Below, one piece after another: positions 7,541 to 16,706 of a DNA stretch of 49,423 nt. This DNA is from Oscillospiraceae bacterium. GTDB taxonomy: Bacteria > Bacillota > Clostridia > Oscillospirales > Ruminococcaceae. The stretch spans positions 1 to 49,423 of the forward strand of contig JAFXHL010000042.1 in the NCBI GenBank assembly GCA_017536405.1, read 5' to 3'. The notes beneath the pieces were generated by a model, which was given only the letters and a program-made list of their open reading frames with translations, had not been told where the DNA came from and ran no database searches. The position numbers and the translations under genes are program-made. Numbering within the stretch: the stretch's first letter is position 1; the number at the start of each line of letters is the position of its first letter.

Positions 7541-8137
7541 TCATTCCCCTCCTTCAAAATCAATTTCGGAAATCATTCTTTTGTATTCATCCAAAGTAAA
7601 CATAGAATTCAAAATATCAAGCATCCCCGAAACAGATAAAAGTTCAGGTAATTCAAGATGTTTAAGCAATTTTTTTCTTTTTAAAGATGAATTTTCTCCG
7701 CCAGAAAAACCATCTTCATATAAATTCATACGAGTAATTCTCTTTTGTTGAGTATTTCTTTCAGAAAAAACAACTCCTGCTTTTTTAAAAGCATCAATAA
7801 TTATTTCGGCATCCATTCCTTCAACACCAAGTTTTCCCTCTTTTGAGGCTTTTTCTTTGCGGCGTTCTTTTCCGAAAACATCAGGAATGTAAACGTTAGT
7901 TATATTTCCTTTAACGGAACCTTTCAGATAATTTCTTATTTTAAATCCCGCAGAATCAGAATCAGTAAGGATTATCACTCCTGTTTTTTCTGCATATGCC
8001 CTTATTAAAGACATTTTTTCCTTATCTTTAAAAATAGAAAAACCATTTGTAACAATTATCACCGCATCTATAACAGAACTCAACTTTATTTTATCGTATT
8101 TTCCTTCAACAATAATAGCCTGTTGAATATGTATCAA
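7541..8137 (-). CDS. RNase M5-like TOPRIM protein with DUF4093
   Basis: A 198-residue protein whose N-terminal TOPRIM domain shows VEGKYDK (Glu11) and the DSDSAG motif (Asp59, Asp61), as in RNase M5, which matures the 5S rRNA precursor. The C-terminal part (MNLYEDGFSGG onwards) fits the DUF4093 extension of clostridial relatives. I choose a UUG start at 8137 because it gives the expected MIHIQQAIIVEGKYDK N-terminus with AAAAGGA upstream. A longer reading from 8173 adds residues that are unusual for the family and overlaps holA. Typical M5 genes neighbour ksgA; this one sits between holA and the MBOAT gene. Primase-like or other TOPRIM roles are less likely. Confidence 0.8.
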   Translation of the reverse strand: MIHIQQAIIVEGKYDKIKLSSVIDAVIIVTNGFSIFKDKEKMSLIRAYAEKTGVIILTDSDSAGFKIRNYLKGSVKGNITNVYIPDVFGKERRKEKASKEGKLGVEGMDAEIIIDAFKKAGVVFSERNTQQKRITRMNLYEDGFSGGENSSLKRKKLLKHLELPELLSVSGMLDILNSMFTLDEYKRMISEIDFEGGE

Positions 8138-8144
8138 AATATTC

Positions 8145-9194
8145 TCAATCCTTTTCAGAAACCATCTGAACAATGGCTTTTTCTAACAATATTCTTCCGT
8201 CAGTTTTAGAAGATTTTAAAGCAGAATCAGTATCTGCCAGAATTTTTATACATTTGCGTAAGTGCTTTATATTTATTTTTCTGCAATCTCTGAACGCATA
8301 ATCGACAGCGAATTTTCTATTCGCTTTATATGAAAAATCAACAACAACATCAGATGGATGGATTCCTCTCACAACCGCAAGAGACGCCCTGTATAAATCC
8401 ATAAAAGACATGGAAATTGCCGCAAGAACTGCTATAGGTTCAGCTCTTTGATAAAAAAGTTCATCAAGAAGTAATAAAGCTTTTTTCTTGTTAAAACTTA
8501 CCACAGCCTTTGAAAGATCGAAAGCGCTGCTGTTTACCTGTTTCGAAACGAGCGAATCAATATCATCTTTAGTAATTTCTCTTCCTTCTGCATAAGATGT
8601 AAGTTTCTCAATTTCTCCTGATATAAGCATACTATCAGAAAGACATAGTTCTGCAATATATGCTGCATTTGACAAAGAAATTGAACAACCCTTCTTTTCA
8701 ATGGTAGATGCAATCTGTTTTGACAACTCGGCAGGAGTTTTTATCGAAAAATCACATACATCGCCTATTTTAGCGATACAATCTATTATTTTTTTATTTT
8801 TTGCAGTAGGAGATTTTTTTCCACCACATACATCAATAGCTGTATTGTAAAAAATAATTACTGTACTTTCGGGAACATCTTTCAGTATTTTTAATACAAA
8901 ATTAAGATCATCAGCAGATAACTCTTCTGCGTTCAGGTCATTTACAGTAATACAAACATATGGTGCAAACATAGGCAAAGCTTCAACTGCTTCTGAAAAT
9001 CCACTTAAATCGATATCTTTTCCGTTGAATCTGTGAAAATTATAAACAGCATCGTCATCTGAAACAAGTTTCTTTATAAGTGTTTTAGTATACAATTCAA
9101 CAGACATTATATCTTTTCCATAAAAATAATATAACGACGAATAATTTTTACTTTTAAGTTTTTTATTAAGTTCACTAACACTCATCTGAGGCAT
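8145..9194 (-). CDS. holA: DNA polymerase III subunit delta
   Basis: A 349-residue protein matching the clamp-loader delta subunit, which opens the beta sliding clamp during loading at the replication fork. The N-terminal YYFYGKDIMSVELYTKTL and FNRFNG-like segment (NFHRFNGKD) begin the AAA-like domain I. The middle shows APYVCITVNDLN and FYNTAID, and the C-terminal collar domain shows AEPIAVLAAISMSFMDLYRA. As in other Firmicutes, it lies directly after comEC; its ATG overlaps the comEC stop region (TAAATG), suggesting coupling. Length is normal. Confidence 0.92.
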   Translation of the reverse strand: MPQMSVSELNKKLKSKNYSSLYYFYGKDIMSVELYTKTLIKKLVSDDDAVYNFHRFNGKDIDLSGFSEAVEALPMFAPYVCITVNDLNAEELSADDLNFVLKILKDVPESTVIIFYNTAIDVCGGKKSPTAKNKKIIDCIAKIGDVCDFSIKTPAELSKQIASTIEKKGCSISLSNAAYIAELCLSDSMLISGEIEKLTSYAEGREITKDDIDSLVSKQVNSSAFDLSKAVVSFNKKKALLLLDELFYQRAEPIAVLAAISMSFMDLYRASLAVVRGIHPSDVVVDFSYKANRKFAVDYAFRDCRKINIKHLRKCIKILADTDSALKSSKTDGRILLEKAIVQMVSEKD

Positions 9195-11234
9195 TTATAA
9201 TTCCACCACCTTAACTTTGTCCCCATCGGATATGATTTCATATCCATATTTCGTTTCACTGTCTTCAAGCAAATATCCCGAACTTATAAATTCCGGATGT
9301 TTTTCAAAGAAAACAACTGAATAATCTTTGTTTTCAAATTCGGATTTTTCAATACACAGCATCGAAAAATCTTTATAATCTATATAAATATTGTCATTAT
9401 CTATTGTAATAATATAATCATCATATTCAAGAACAAGTTTGTCCTGATATGTTTCAGGATTACACCCCATAACAGTCATATCAGGAATTCCCGATTTATC
9501 AGATATAAAAACATTCCCTACATCAATATCGTAAAATACATCATCATATGATGCGATGTAATATTGAGAATTTGAAGTTATAACAAGAGTGTCTATTTCC
9601 TTTTTGCCTTTATTTGAAAGATATCTGTAAACAGCATCTTCCTGTTTCTTTCCATCTTTTCCGATAACTGTAATAATATCGGATTTTTCTATAACAACAG
9701 AACTGTATTTCCCTGTAAATACAGTAACAGAAATATTATCCTTTGACAAAATATCGATGCAAAGATGTGAAATAATTATAAACGAAACAGAAATCATTAT
9801 GGTCATAAGCGCAAATTTTCTGCTTTTAAAAATAAAAACAGATAGTGATACAATAGCAAATAATACAAAAACCACAACAACGATAACGTCATATTCGAAA
9901 GAAACTGTCGAAAATGATATCGATGAAAGAAGTTCTGTAATAAAAATAACTAATTTACTTACTATCCCGCCGAATATAATAAGAGGAGACGAAATCATTT
10001 TTATTCCCATTGTCAAAACAACTATTATTCCGAGAATAAGAATAACCGAACAAAGAGGAACTAACAAAAGATTGCTTATAGGAGAAATAACCGATACTTC
10101 TCTGAATGTAAGAAGGACAAATGGTAAAGTTGTTAAAGAACAAACCGCAGAATATATAAGCGTCTTCAAAGGCTTATCAATATATTTCCCGAAATTAATT
10201 CCTTTAGTGAAATATGGTGCAACCACGCCTATCCCGAACACTCCTGTTACCGACAAAAGCAAAGATGTATTTCTTATAGCAAAAGGCATAGTGATAGTAA
10301 GAAGTATGAGTGCTGTCCCAAGCGAAGACAGAATATCCTGACGTCTTTTTATCAAATCTCCTAAAAGAAATACCGTCATCATAATTCCGGAACGAACTAC
10401 AGAAAACGAAAATCCTGCAAGCGCTGCAAAAGAAAAAATGAAAATTTCTGAAATGATAAATCTCGGAATTTTCCCTAACTTCATAGTTTTGAGAAGATAG
10501 AATACTATCCCACATACAACAGCAAGATGAAATCCGGAAACTGAAATAATATGACTTATTCCACTTTTAGAAAAATATCCTATAACCTCATCGTCCATAC
10601 CTGATTTATCACCAAAAATAAGTGCTTTCATCAGTTTTCCTTCCCTGCCAGGTGCGAGATAATCTATTTCGGACGAAAGATAATTCCGATACAATGATGC
10701 AACTGAATTGGGAGTAATCAGATGAGTTATTTTATTATATTTTTCAGCATTGATACATAGAAAAATACCATTTGTTCTGTAATAATCCTTTTGCGGAAAA
10801 AGATAATTATTTTCAGGAAGATAAGGCACACCCTCTATTGTAACCTTATCTCCTATGTCGAAAATGGTTTCTGCGTAAACAATAACCTTTGCATTATGAT
10901 TATTGATTTTTGTATCAAGTATGTATGACGAATTATCATCAGAAAAATCCGAACGTTCCGAAATAACACCCGTAAGTTCAACAGACTCATCTGCAACAGA
11001 AACTATATCATTATATACATATTTTTCATAGACTCCATGCCATATCATAGACAAAGAAAACACAGATAAACATAATAAAATATAGTTGCTTTTCTTAATT
11101 TTAAGAAAAAACGACGATAAAGCCGTAATCAGAAATATAATTCCTAAACAAATTGATAAATCAAACGATATAAATGACGCGAAAAACAAGCCTATAAAAT
11201 AAGAAATTCCTATGTAAGCCATTTTCCGCGTCAT
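9195..11234 (-). CDS. comEC: ComEC/Rec2-family DNA uptake channel with degenerate C-terminal domain
   Basis: A 679-residue membrane protein. The order is: N-terminal helices; a soluble OB-like DUF4131 region (about 75-170); the Competence domain with KALIFGDKSGM (about 203-213) and HIISVSGFHLA (228-238); several more helices to about 495; then a soluble C-terminal domain. ComEC carries incoming single-stranded DNA across the membrane, and in many bacteria its metallo-beta-lactamase-like domain degrades the other strand. Here the segment following IDTLVIT reads SNSQYYIAS (about 554-562) where the family has the HxHxDH ligands, so that domain is present in trace but catalytically unlikely. RBS AGAGGT precedes the ATG. 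It lies between the phosphoribosyltransferase and holA; comF is elsewhere in the window. Confidence 0.88.
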   Translation of the reverse strand: MTRKMAYIGISYFIGLFFASFISFDLSICLGIIFLITALSSFFLKIKKSNYILLCLSVFSLSMIWHGVYEKYVYNDIVSVADESVELTGVISERSDFSDDNSSYILDTKINNHNAKVIVYAETIFDIGDKVTIEGVPYLPENNYLFPQKDYYRTNGIFLCINAEKYNKITHLITPNSVASLYRNYLSSEIDYLAPGREGKLMKALIFGDKSGMDDEVIGYFSKSGISHIISVSGFHLAVVCGIVFYLLKTMKLGKIPRFIISEIFIFSFAALAGFSFSVVRSGIMMTVFLLGDLIKRRQDILSSLGTALILLTITMPFAIRNTSLLLSVTGVFGIGVVAPYFTKGINFGKYIDKPLKTLIYSAVCSLTTLPFVLLTFREVSVISPISNLLLVPLCSVILILGIIVVLTMGIKMISSPLIIFGGIVSKLVIFITELLSSISFSTVSFEYDVIVVVVFVLFAIVSLSVFIFKSRKFALMTIMISVSFIIISHLCIDILSKDNISVTVFTGKYSSVVIEKSDIITVIGKDGKKQEDAVYRYLSNKGKKEIDTLVITSNSQYYIASYDDVFYDIDVGNVFISDKSGIPDMTVMGCNPETYQDKLVLEYDDYIITIDNDNIYIDYKDFSMLCIEKSEFENKDYSVVFFEKHPEFISSGYLLEDSETKYGYEIISDGDKVKVVEL

Positions 11235-11254
11235 ATCATTACCTCTGAAAAATA

Positions 11255-11794
11255 TTATTTAAAAAATAATGGTAAAGGTTCAAGATATATGATATCATCT
11301 CTATCCTTAGCATCACCTTCTGCAAGAACAAATGCTTTTCCTACTACATTTCCGCCCGCCTTATTGACAAGAGTTTCGATAGCAATAAGGCTTTCACCTG
11401 TACTTACAACGTCATCAACAATAAGAATTCTTTTTCCATTCATAAGTTCAGCATCTGTTTTGTCAAGAACAAGCCTCTGAACGCCTGTAGTAGTTATAGA
11501 ACGAACTTCAACCACTATAGGTTCTACCATATAAAGCTTTTCACCTTTACGTGCTACGATATAAGGTTTTTCCGCCTGTCTTGCCATTTCGTATGCTAAA
11601 GGAATGCCTTTACATTCAGCAGTTATAATGTAATCAAATTCGGGACATTTCTGAAGAAGTGCTTTTGCTGAAGCGACTGTTATTTCAACATCATTGAACA
11701 TTATAAAACCTGCAATATCAAGTTTTTCGTTAACAGAACATATAGGAAGTTTTCTTTTACATCCCGCTATGGTCATTTCGTAATATTCAGCCAT
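11255..11794 (-). CDS. Adenine/purine phosphoribosyltransferase-type protein
   Basis: A 179-residue type I phosphoribosyltransferase. ILIVDDVVSTGES (123-135) is the PRPP-binding loop. The N-terminal half shows FDYIITAECKGIPLAYEMAR, similar to the fold of adenine and xanthine phosphoribosyltransferases, followed by KPYIVARKGEKLYM. Family members salvage a free purine base using PRPP, or act as PurR-like regulators that lack catalysis. The size and ending (YLEPLPLF) resemble clostridial proteins labelled adenine phosphoribosyltransferase, but the substrate is not certain. It is 15 bases after the HIT gene and 20 bases before comEC, inside the T-box-led run. Confidence 0.8.
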   Translation of the reverse strand: MAEYYEMTIAGCKRKLPICSVNEKLDIAGFIMFNDVEITVASAKALLQKCPEFDYIITAECKGIPLAYEMARQAEKPYIVARKGEKLYMVEPIVVEVRSITTTGVQRLVLDKTDAELMNGKRILIVDDVVSTGESLIAIETLVNKAGGNVVGKAFVLAEGDAKDRDDIIYLEPLPLFFK

Positions 11795-11809
11795 TCCAAA
11801 ATCTCCTTT

Positions 11810-12154
11810 TTATTCTTCAACCATCTTAAGACCGAGGAATTTTCCTCCGATAAGATGGAAATGAAGATGATGAACGCTCTGACCTGCATCCTCACCACAG
11901 TTTGTAACTATTCTGAAACCATTATCAAGACCCTTTTCTTTTGCAATCTTGGCAGCAACTTCAAAAATATGTGATACAACTGCAGAATTATCTGCTGAAA
12001 TATCAGCAGCTGATGAAATATGTTCTTTGGGAATTATGAGAACATGAACAGGTGCTGCGGGATTTATGTCATTAAAAGCATAAACCATATCATCTTCATA
12101 AACTTTTGTGCTGGGAATTTCTCCTGCAATAATTTTACAAAAAAGACAATCCAT
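11810..12154 (-). CDS. HIT-family (histidine triad) nucleotide-binding hydrolase
   Basis: A 114-residue HINT-like protein that typically hydrolyses phosphoramidate or adenylylated nucleotides, such as aminoacyl-AMP. The triad HLHFH is complete (His96, His98, His100), preceded by NCGEDAGQSV and with the N-terminal DCLFCKIIAGEIP containing the two family cysteines. Lying directly after alaS (13-base gap), it could clear aminoacyl-adenylate side products, an inference from HINT biochemistry. RBS AAGGAGG. Full length. Confidence 0.93.
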   Translation of the reverse strand: MDCLFCKIIAGEIPSTKVYEDDMVYAFNDINPAAPVHVLIIPKEHISSAADISADNSAVVSHIFEVAAKIAKEKGLDNGFRIVTNCGEDAGQSVHHLHFHLIGGKFLGLKMVEE

Positions 12155-12167
12155 TAAAGTATCCTCC

Positions 12168-14780
12168 TTATCCTATCTGAGAAACAAGTTCTTTGAATTT
12201 TGCAAAAGCTTCATCTAATTTAGATTTATCGCCAATGCCTGCCATAGCATTGTCAGGACGTCCACCGCCCTTTCCACCAGTAACAGCAGAAACATCCTTG
12301 ATAATCTTTCCTGCATGAGCACCATTAGCAACAGCTGCTTTACCACAAATGCAGAGCATATTGTTATCTGATGCAAGAATTGCAACTATATTTTCGTCAG
12401 AATCCTTAAGTTTATCACCCATTGTTCTTAAAACATCAGAAGCAGCATTGAATGTTGCGGTTGCAACAACAAATTTTCCGATATTTTCAGCTTTTTCTGT
12501 TACTGAAGAAAGTTCTGAAGAAGCCATTTTAGAATTAAGTTCATCAATCTTCTTTTCAAGATTCTTCATATCAGACATAACGGATTTACATCTCGAAACA
12601 AGTTCAGACTGATTTGCAATTTTAAGAACCTGAGCAGATTCAGAAACTGTATTCTTATAATCATTGAGAAGTGAAATAACACCATAACCTGTTACTGCTT
12701 CAATTCTGCGGATGCCTGATGCAACAGAAGATTCTGAAATAATCTTGAAAAGACCAGCACAAGCCGAATTCTTAAGATGAGTACCTCCACAAAATTCTGT
12801 TGAAAAATCTCCTACAGAAACAATTCTTACAACATCGCCATATTTTTCACCGAACAATGCCATAGCGCCACGTTTTTTAGCTTCTTCGATAGGGAGTTCT
12901 TCTGTAACAACAGGAAGTCCCTGAAGAATAACACTATTTACGATATTTTCGATATCTGTAAGTTCATCTGGAGTAACCGCGCTGAAGTGTGAAAAGTCAA
13001 ATCTGCATCTGTAAGGGTCAACATAAGAGCCCGACTGATGAACATGATCACCAAGGACTTTTCTGAGTGCTGCCTGAAGAATATGTGCGCAAGTATGGTT
13101 TCTCTCTGTTGCACTACGCATTTCCTTATCAACAATAGCGGCAACATCATTACCGACCGCAAATCCACCTGAAAGAACTTCACCATTACAGATAAACTGT
13201 CCGCCACCGAGTTTCTGGGTATCAGCAACATCAATAACGCTATCTCCACAAACGATTTTACCTGTATCGCCTACCTGACCACCCATTTCAGCATAGAAAG
13301 GTGTTTTTTCAATAATAACACTTACATCGTCACCTGTTTCACAGATATCTGCAAGTTCACCGTTTTTAACGATAGCGAGAATCTTTGTTTCAACCTCTAA
13401 ATCTGTATAGCCTACAAATTCGGTTTTGAAATTGTCAAGTTCTGAATTCTTGGCATTATCCCAGCCACCGCCAAGTTTCTTATTTGCTCTTGCAAGAAGT
13501 TTCTGTTCCTGCATAAGTTTCTTAAAGCCTTCTTCATCTGCTTCAAGGCCCTTTTCTTCAAGGATTTCTCTTGTAAGATCAAGAGGAAATCCGTAAGTAT
13601 CATGAAGTTTGAATACATCAGCACCATCAAGAACCTTTTTGCCTGATGAAATAAGTTCTTCAATCATTCCTGAAAGAATTTCAGATCCCTTATCAACAGT
13701 CTTTGCAAAGCTTTGTTCTTCCTGCTGAATTACTTTCTTGATATAAGCTCTCTTTTCTTCGAGCTCAGGATAAGCAGACTTATTTTCATCAATAACTGTA
13801 TCACATACTTCGTAAAGGAAAGGTTCTGTTTTTCCGAGAAGTCTTCCGTGTCTTGCAGCACGTCTTAAAAGTCTTCTGAGAACATATCCTCTGCCTTCGT
13901 TTGAAGGAAGAACACCATCACCAACCATGAATGTTGTGCTTCTGATATGGTCTGTGATAACTCTGATAGAAATATCTTCTTCATCGTTTTCCTTATAAGT
14001 TTTATTTACAAGAGAACAGATTTTCTTCATTATGTTCTGAACAGTATCAACTTCGAAAAGGTTATCAACTTCCTGCATCACACAAGCGAGTCTTTCAAGG
14101 CCCATACCTGTATCTATGTTCTTTGTAGCAAGCTGTGTATAATTGCCCTTACCGTCATTATCAAACTGTGTGAATACATTATTCCAGATTTCAATAATTC
14201 TGTCGCAATCAGAAGCCTGTTCAAAGCTTTCGAAAGGACCATATTTTTCGCCTCTGTCAAAATGAATTTCAGAACAAGGACCACAAGGACCGCTTCCGTG
14301 TTCCCAGAAATTATCCTTCTTACCAAGTTTGATTATACGTTCACGAGGAACACCTACTTCATTCGCCCAGATATCCCCTGCTTCATCATCTTCTTCATAG
14401 ATTGTAACCCAGAGTCTGTCTTCAGGAATTTCAAGAACCTTTGTAAGATATTCCCATGCCCATGCTGTCGCTTCGCGTTTAAAATAATCACCGAATGAGA
14501 AATTTCCGAGCATTTCAAAATATGTTCCGTGACGAGCTGTCTTTCCGACATTTTCGATATCAGGTGTTCTGATACATTTCTGACAAGTTGTAACTCTCTT
14601 ACAAGGAGGAGTTTCTATACCCTGAAAATATTTTTTCAAAGGAGTCATACCTGCATTGATGAGAAGAATTGAATTATCTCCCTGAGGAACGAGAGGAGCT
14701 GATTCCATTCTCAAATGACCTTTGCTTTCAAAAAACTTGAGATAGCTTTCTCTGAGATCGTTAAGTCCTGTCCATTTCAT
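12168..14780 (-). CDS. alaS: Alanyl-tRNA synthetase
   Basis: An 870-residue enzyme that charges tRNA-Ala. The catalytic domain begins MKWTGLNDLRESYLKFFESKGH and includes the class II motifs (PLVPQGDNSILLINAGM, RHGTYFEMLGNFSFGDYFK). The editing domain carries HTCAHILQAALRK and CGGTHL zinc-binding motifs, and the C-terminal domain ends with GGKGGGRPDNAMAGIGD. I start at the ATG at 14780, which follows AGAGGT; a longer reading would translate the T-box terminator. Expression is governed by the T-box leader upstream. It heads a run of nine closely packed genes. Confidence 0.98.
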   Translation of the reverse strand: MKWTGLNDLRESYLKFFESKGHLRMESAPLVPQGDNSILLINAGMTPLKKYFQGIETPPCKRVTTCQKCIRTPDIENVGKTARHGTYFEMLGNFSFGDYFKREATAWAWEYLTKVLEIPEDRLWVTIYEEDDEAGDIWANEVGVPRERIIKLGKKDNFWEHGSGPCGPCSEIHFDRGEKYGPFESFEQASDCDRIIEIWNNVFTQFDNDGKGNYTQLATKNIDTGMGLERLACVMQEVDNLFEVDTVQNIMKKICSLVNKTYKENDEEDISIRVITDHIRSTTFMVGDGVLPSNEGRGYVLRRLLRRAARHGRLLGKTEPFLYEVCDTVIDENKSAYPELEEKRAYIKKVIQQEEQSFAKTVDKGSEILSGMIEELISSGKKVLDGADVFKLHDTYGFPLDLTREILEEKGLEADEEGFKKLMQEQKLLARANKKLGGGWDNAKNSELDNFKTEFVGYTDLEVETKILAIVKNGELADICETGDDVSVIIEKTPFYAEMGGQVGDTGKIVCGDSVIDVADTQKLGGGQFICNGEVLSGGFAVGNDVAAIVDKEMRSATERNHTCAHILQAALRKVLGDHVHQSGSYVDPYRCRFDFSHFSAVTPDELTDIENIVNSVILQGLPVVTEELPIEEAKKRGAMALFGEKYGDVVRIVSVGDFSTEFCGGTHLKNSACAGLFKIISESSVASGIRRIEAVTGYGVISLLNDYKNTVSESAQVLKIANQSELVSRCKSVMSDMKNLEKKIDELNSKMASSELSSVTEKAENIGKFVVATATFNAASDVLRTMGDKLKDSDENIVAILASDNNMLCICGKAAVANGAHAGKIIKDVSAVTGGKGGGRPDNAMAGIGDKSKLDEAFAKFKELVSQIG

Positions 14781-14795
14781 TTCTATTACCTCTTT

Positions 14796-15042
14796 CAAAA
14801 ATAAAAATAGCCTTGCCCCTAAGAATAAATCTTTCTTGGGACGAAGGCAAAGTTCCGTGGTACCACCCAAATTGCGACAAAATATCGCCACTCAATTCTT
14901 TAACGCAGAAATACGCCACGGTTTTAGTCCGCAGAGCTCAGTGGTAGCACCCGAAAAACACATAGAAAACTCTCACCAAATGTCTTCTCTCTTTATATGT
15001 GCAGGTATTCGGTTATTCACTTCACAGCCTTTAAAAATATAC
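14796..15042 (-). promoter_or_regulatory. T-box riboswitch leader (alanine)
   Basis: The minus-strand leader of alaS contains the T-box core GGGTGGTACCACGG (14868-14855), whose bulge pairs with the free NCCA end of uncharged tRNA. A Stem I-like region with paired arms lies around 14930-15035, and a GCT triplet near 14946 (in GGGTGCTACC) is the probable alanine specifier. Downstream is the terminator at 14810-14848, which competes with the T-box antiterminator. Low charged tRNA-Ala should allow read-through into alaS and possibly the genes behind it. The specifier position is my reading, not a computed fold. Confidence 0.9.
14810..14848 (-). terminator. T-box-controlled terminator of alaS
   Basis: The minus-strand arms GCCTTCGTCCCAAGAA and TTCTTAGGGGCAAGGC pair around a short loop and are followed by TATTTTTATTTTT. 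The upstream arm lies just after the T-box sequence, as expected for an antiterminator/terminator switch. Confidence 0.88.
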
Positions 15043-15048
15043 ATATTT

Positions 15049-15077
15049 ATTATATACCTCTGATAACCAAATGTCAA
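15049..15077 (-). promoter_or_regulatory. Sigma-A-type promoter for the alaS operon
   Basis: On the minus strand the consensus TTGACA (15077-15072) is followed after 17 bases by the consensus TATAAT (15054-15049). A start near 15042 would give the T-box leader about 260 nt before the alaS ATG. Confidence 0.9.
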
Positions 15078-15097
15078 CAAATTTTAACAAATTATTT

Positions 15098-16699
15098 CTA
15101 ATAAGCCCTTTCTGCAATCTGTTCTTTTTCAAGTATTGTGATTTTTTCTGCTATTTCTTTAAAAACAGGAGCTGCAGAAGCATTTCCTGTCTTCCCGTCT
15201 TCGACAAATACAGTAACTATATATTCCGGATTATCCGCAGGAAAATATCCCGTAAACCATGCTTGTAATATCTCATTACCATTTTCATCAAACATCCCCG
15301 TCTGTGCAGTTGATGTTTTACCGGCTGCAGTCACATTCAAAGGTTTTGCGTTTGATACTTCGTTGTTTACAGAATATTCCATAAACTTTCTCAGTTTGTA
15401 TGAGATTTCAAAACTTATAACCCTTTCAGGCTGATTTGAAGTTTTATATACAACATTTTCGTTTTCTATTGTACCTTTTACTACATTTATTTCAGGATAA
15501 AATCCACCATTCGCGATTATAGCTGTCATTCTGGAAATCTGTAAAGGAGTCGCTGTAAGCTTTCCCTGTCCAAAAGACATATTGGCTTTTTCCGCAGGTA
15601 TTTCTAAATCGGATTCATTCTGAATATTTCCGCTATGCGAAGTAATACCATTTGCAAGATATATTTTTTCTCCGAAGCCAAACTTTTTTGCCGTATTTAT
15701 CAATTCCAAATTGTCTAATTCTTTTGATAATTCAATAAAATAAGTGTTGCACGATTCCTTCATAGCTTCAGCCATATCAAGTTCTCCGTGTCCTGAAAGA
15801 TTATGACACCTGAATATTTTCCCGTTAACATCGGTATAACCATTACACTCATATAAAAAATCAGTGCCTTTGCCCTGCTCCATAGCTGACGCCGCGGTCA
15901 CAAGTTTAAAAATCGAACCGACATTATAACTTAATAATGCCCTGTTTATAAATGGCTTATTTTCGTCATCAAGACTTTCCTGAAGATTATTCACATCGAA
16001 ATCAGGAAAACTCGCCATAGCCCTGATTTCTCCATAAGGAGTCATTACCACAATAGCACCTTTTTCTATATTCTTGCCTGCGGTTTCACAGATTAGTTGT
16101 ATATCCTTATCTATCGTAGTTATAACTCCAAATTCACCTTTATACTCGTTTTCACTTTTAATTTCAGACCCTTCCAACACATTTCCGTTTGCATCAATAT
16201 CAAAAACCACTTTTTCTACCAGACATTCATTTCTGAGAATATAATCAAATGAATATTCCAAACCACTGACACCTGCATTATCTCTCGTATACCCTATAAG
16301 ATGCACTGCTGTCTGATTTTCAGGAATCCTATCTGTAACTTTCAGAATCTTCGCATCTGATATATCCTCGCACTCTTCAGAAATATTGCAAAGAAATGGC
16401 AATCCATATAGCATTTCGTCATAATTTTCATTTCTGTCAACTGCATATTTTTTCACATAAGAAATCCCATCTGCTGTCGGATTCACCGCTGCAATGTATT
16501 TATATGAATTATTATTCAATGGATTCATATTCATATCATAAATAGTCCCGTAGATTTTGTTTACAGTAAGAACGTATCTTCCTTGAGAGATAGCAGTATT
16601 TTGATATTCGGGATTAGTAGCAATATTATAGAGACGCATATAAAGATAAGAAAGCGATATAGACATAACAGCAAAAACCACCATAAATCTTTTCCACAT
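15098..16699 (-). CDS. Class B penicillin-binding protein (transpeptidase)
   Basis: A 533-residue protein with an N-terminal membrane anchor (about residues 4-22), a dimerisation-type domain and a transpeptidase domain that cross-links peptidoglycan outside the membrane. Active-site motifs are SIFK (Ser262, Lys265), SCN (316-318) and, at the third position, KTS (461-463) in AGKTSTAQTG instead of the usual KTG. No PASTA repeats follow. The ATG at 16699 follows GAGGTG with a T-rich spacer; a GTG three codons upstream is part of that RBS. The RBS lies inside a terminator-like hairpin, so translation or read-through may be limited. It could be an elongation (PBP2-like), sporulation or accessory enzyme; the sequence alone does not decide. 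Confidence 0.9.
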   Translation of the reverse strand: MWKRFMVVFAVMSISLSYLYMRLYNIATNPEYQNTAISQGRYVLTVNKIYGTIYDMNMNPLNNNSYKYIAAVNPTADGISYVKKYAVDRNENYDEMLYGLPFLCNISEECEDISDAKILKVTDRIPENQTAVHLIGYTRDNAGVSGLEYSFDYILRNECLVEKVVFDIDANGNVLEGSEIKSENEYKGEFGVITTIDKDIQLICETAGKNIEKGAIVVMTPYGEIRAMASFPDFDVNNLQESLDDENKPFINRALLSYNVGSIFKLVTAASAMEQGKGTDFLYECNGYTDVNGKIFRCHNLSGHGELDMAEAMKESCNTYFIELSKELDNLELINTAKKFGFGEKIYLANGITSHSGNIQNESDLEIPAEKANMSFGQGKLTATPLQISRMTAIIANGGFYPEINVVKGTIENENVVYKTSNQPERVISFEISYKLRKFMEYSVNNEVSNAKPLNVTAAGKTSTAQTGMFDENGNEILQAWFTGYFPADNPEYIVTVFVEDGKTGNASAAPVFKEIAEKITILEKEQIAERAY

Positions 16700-16706
16700 A
16701 AAAAAC

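Noticed and set aside
9757..10341. A 194-codon plus-strand reading frame opposite comEC
   Set aside because: It is antisense to a strongly supported membrane gene, is rich in Thr/Ile from the complement of hydrophobic codons, and has no ribosome binding site or family.
13947..14498. A long plus-strand reading frame opposite alaS
   Set aside because: It lies wholly antisense to conserved alaS catalytic motifs and has no RBS; it is a coding shadow.
14821..14891. An N-terminal extension of alaS
   Set aside because: It would translate the T-box terminator and core; the ATG at 14780 has an RBS and the family N-terminus.
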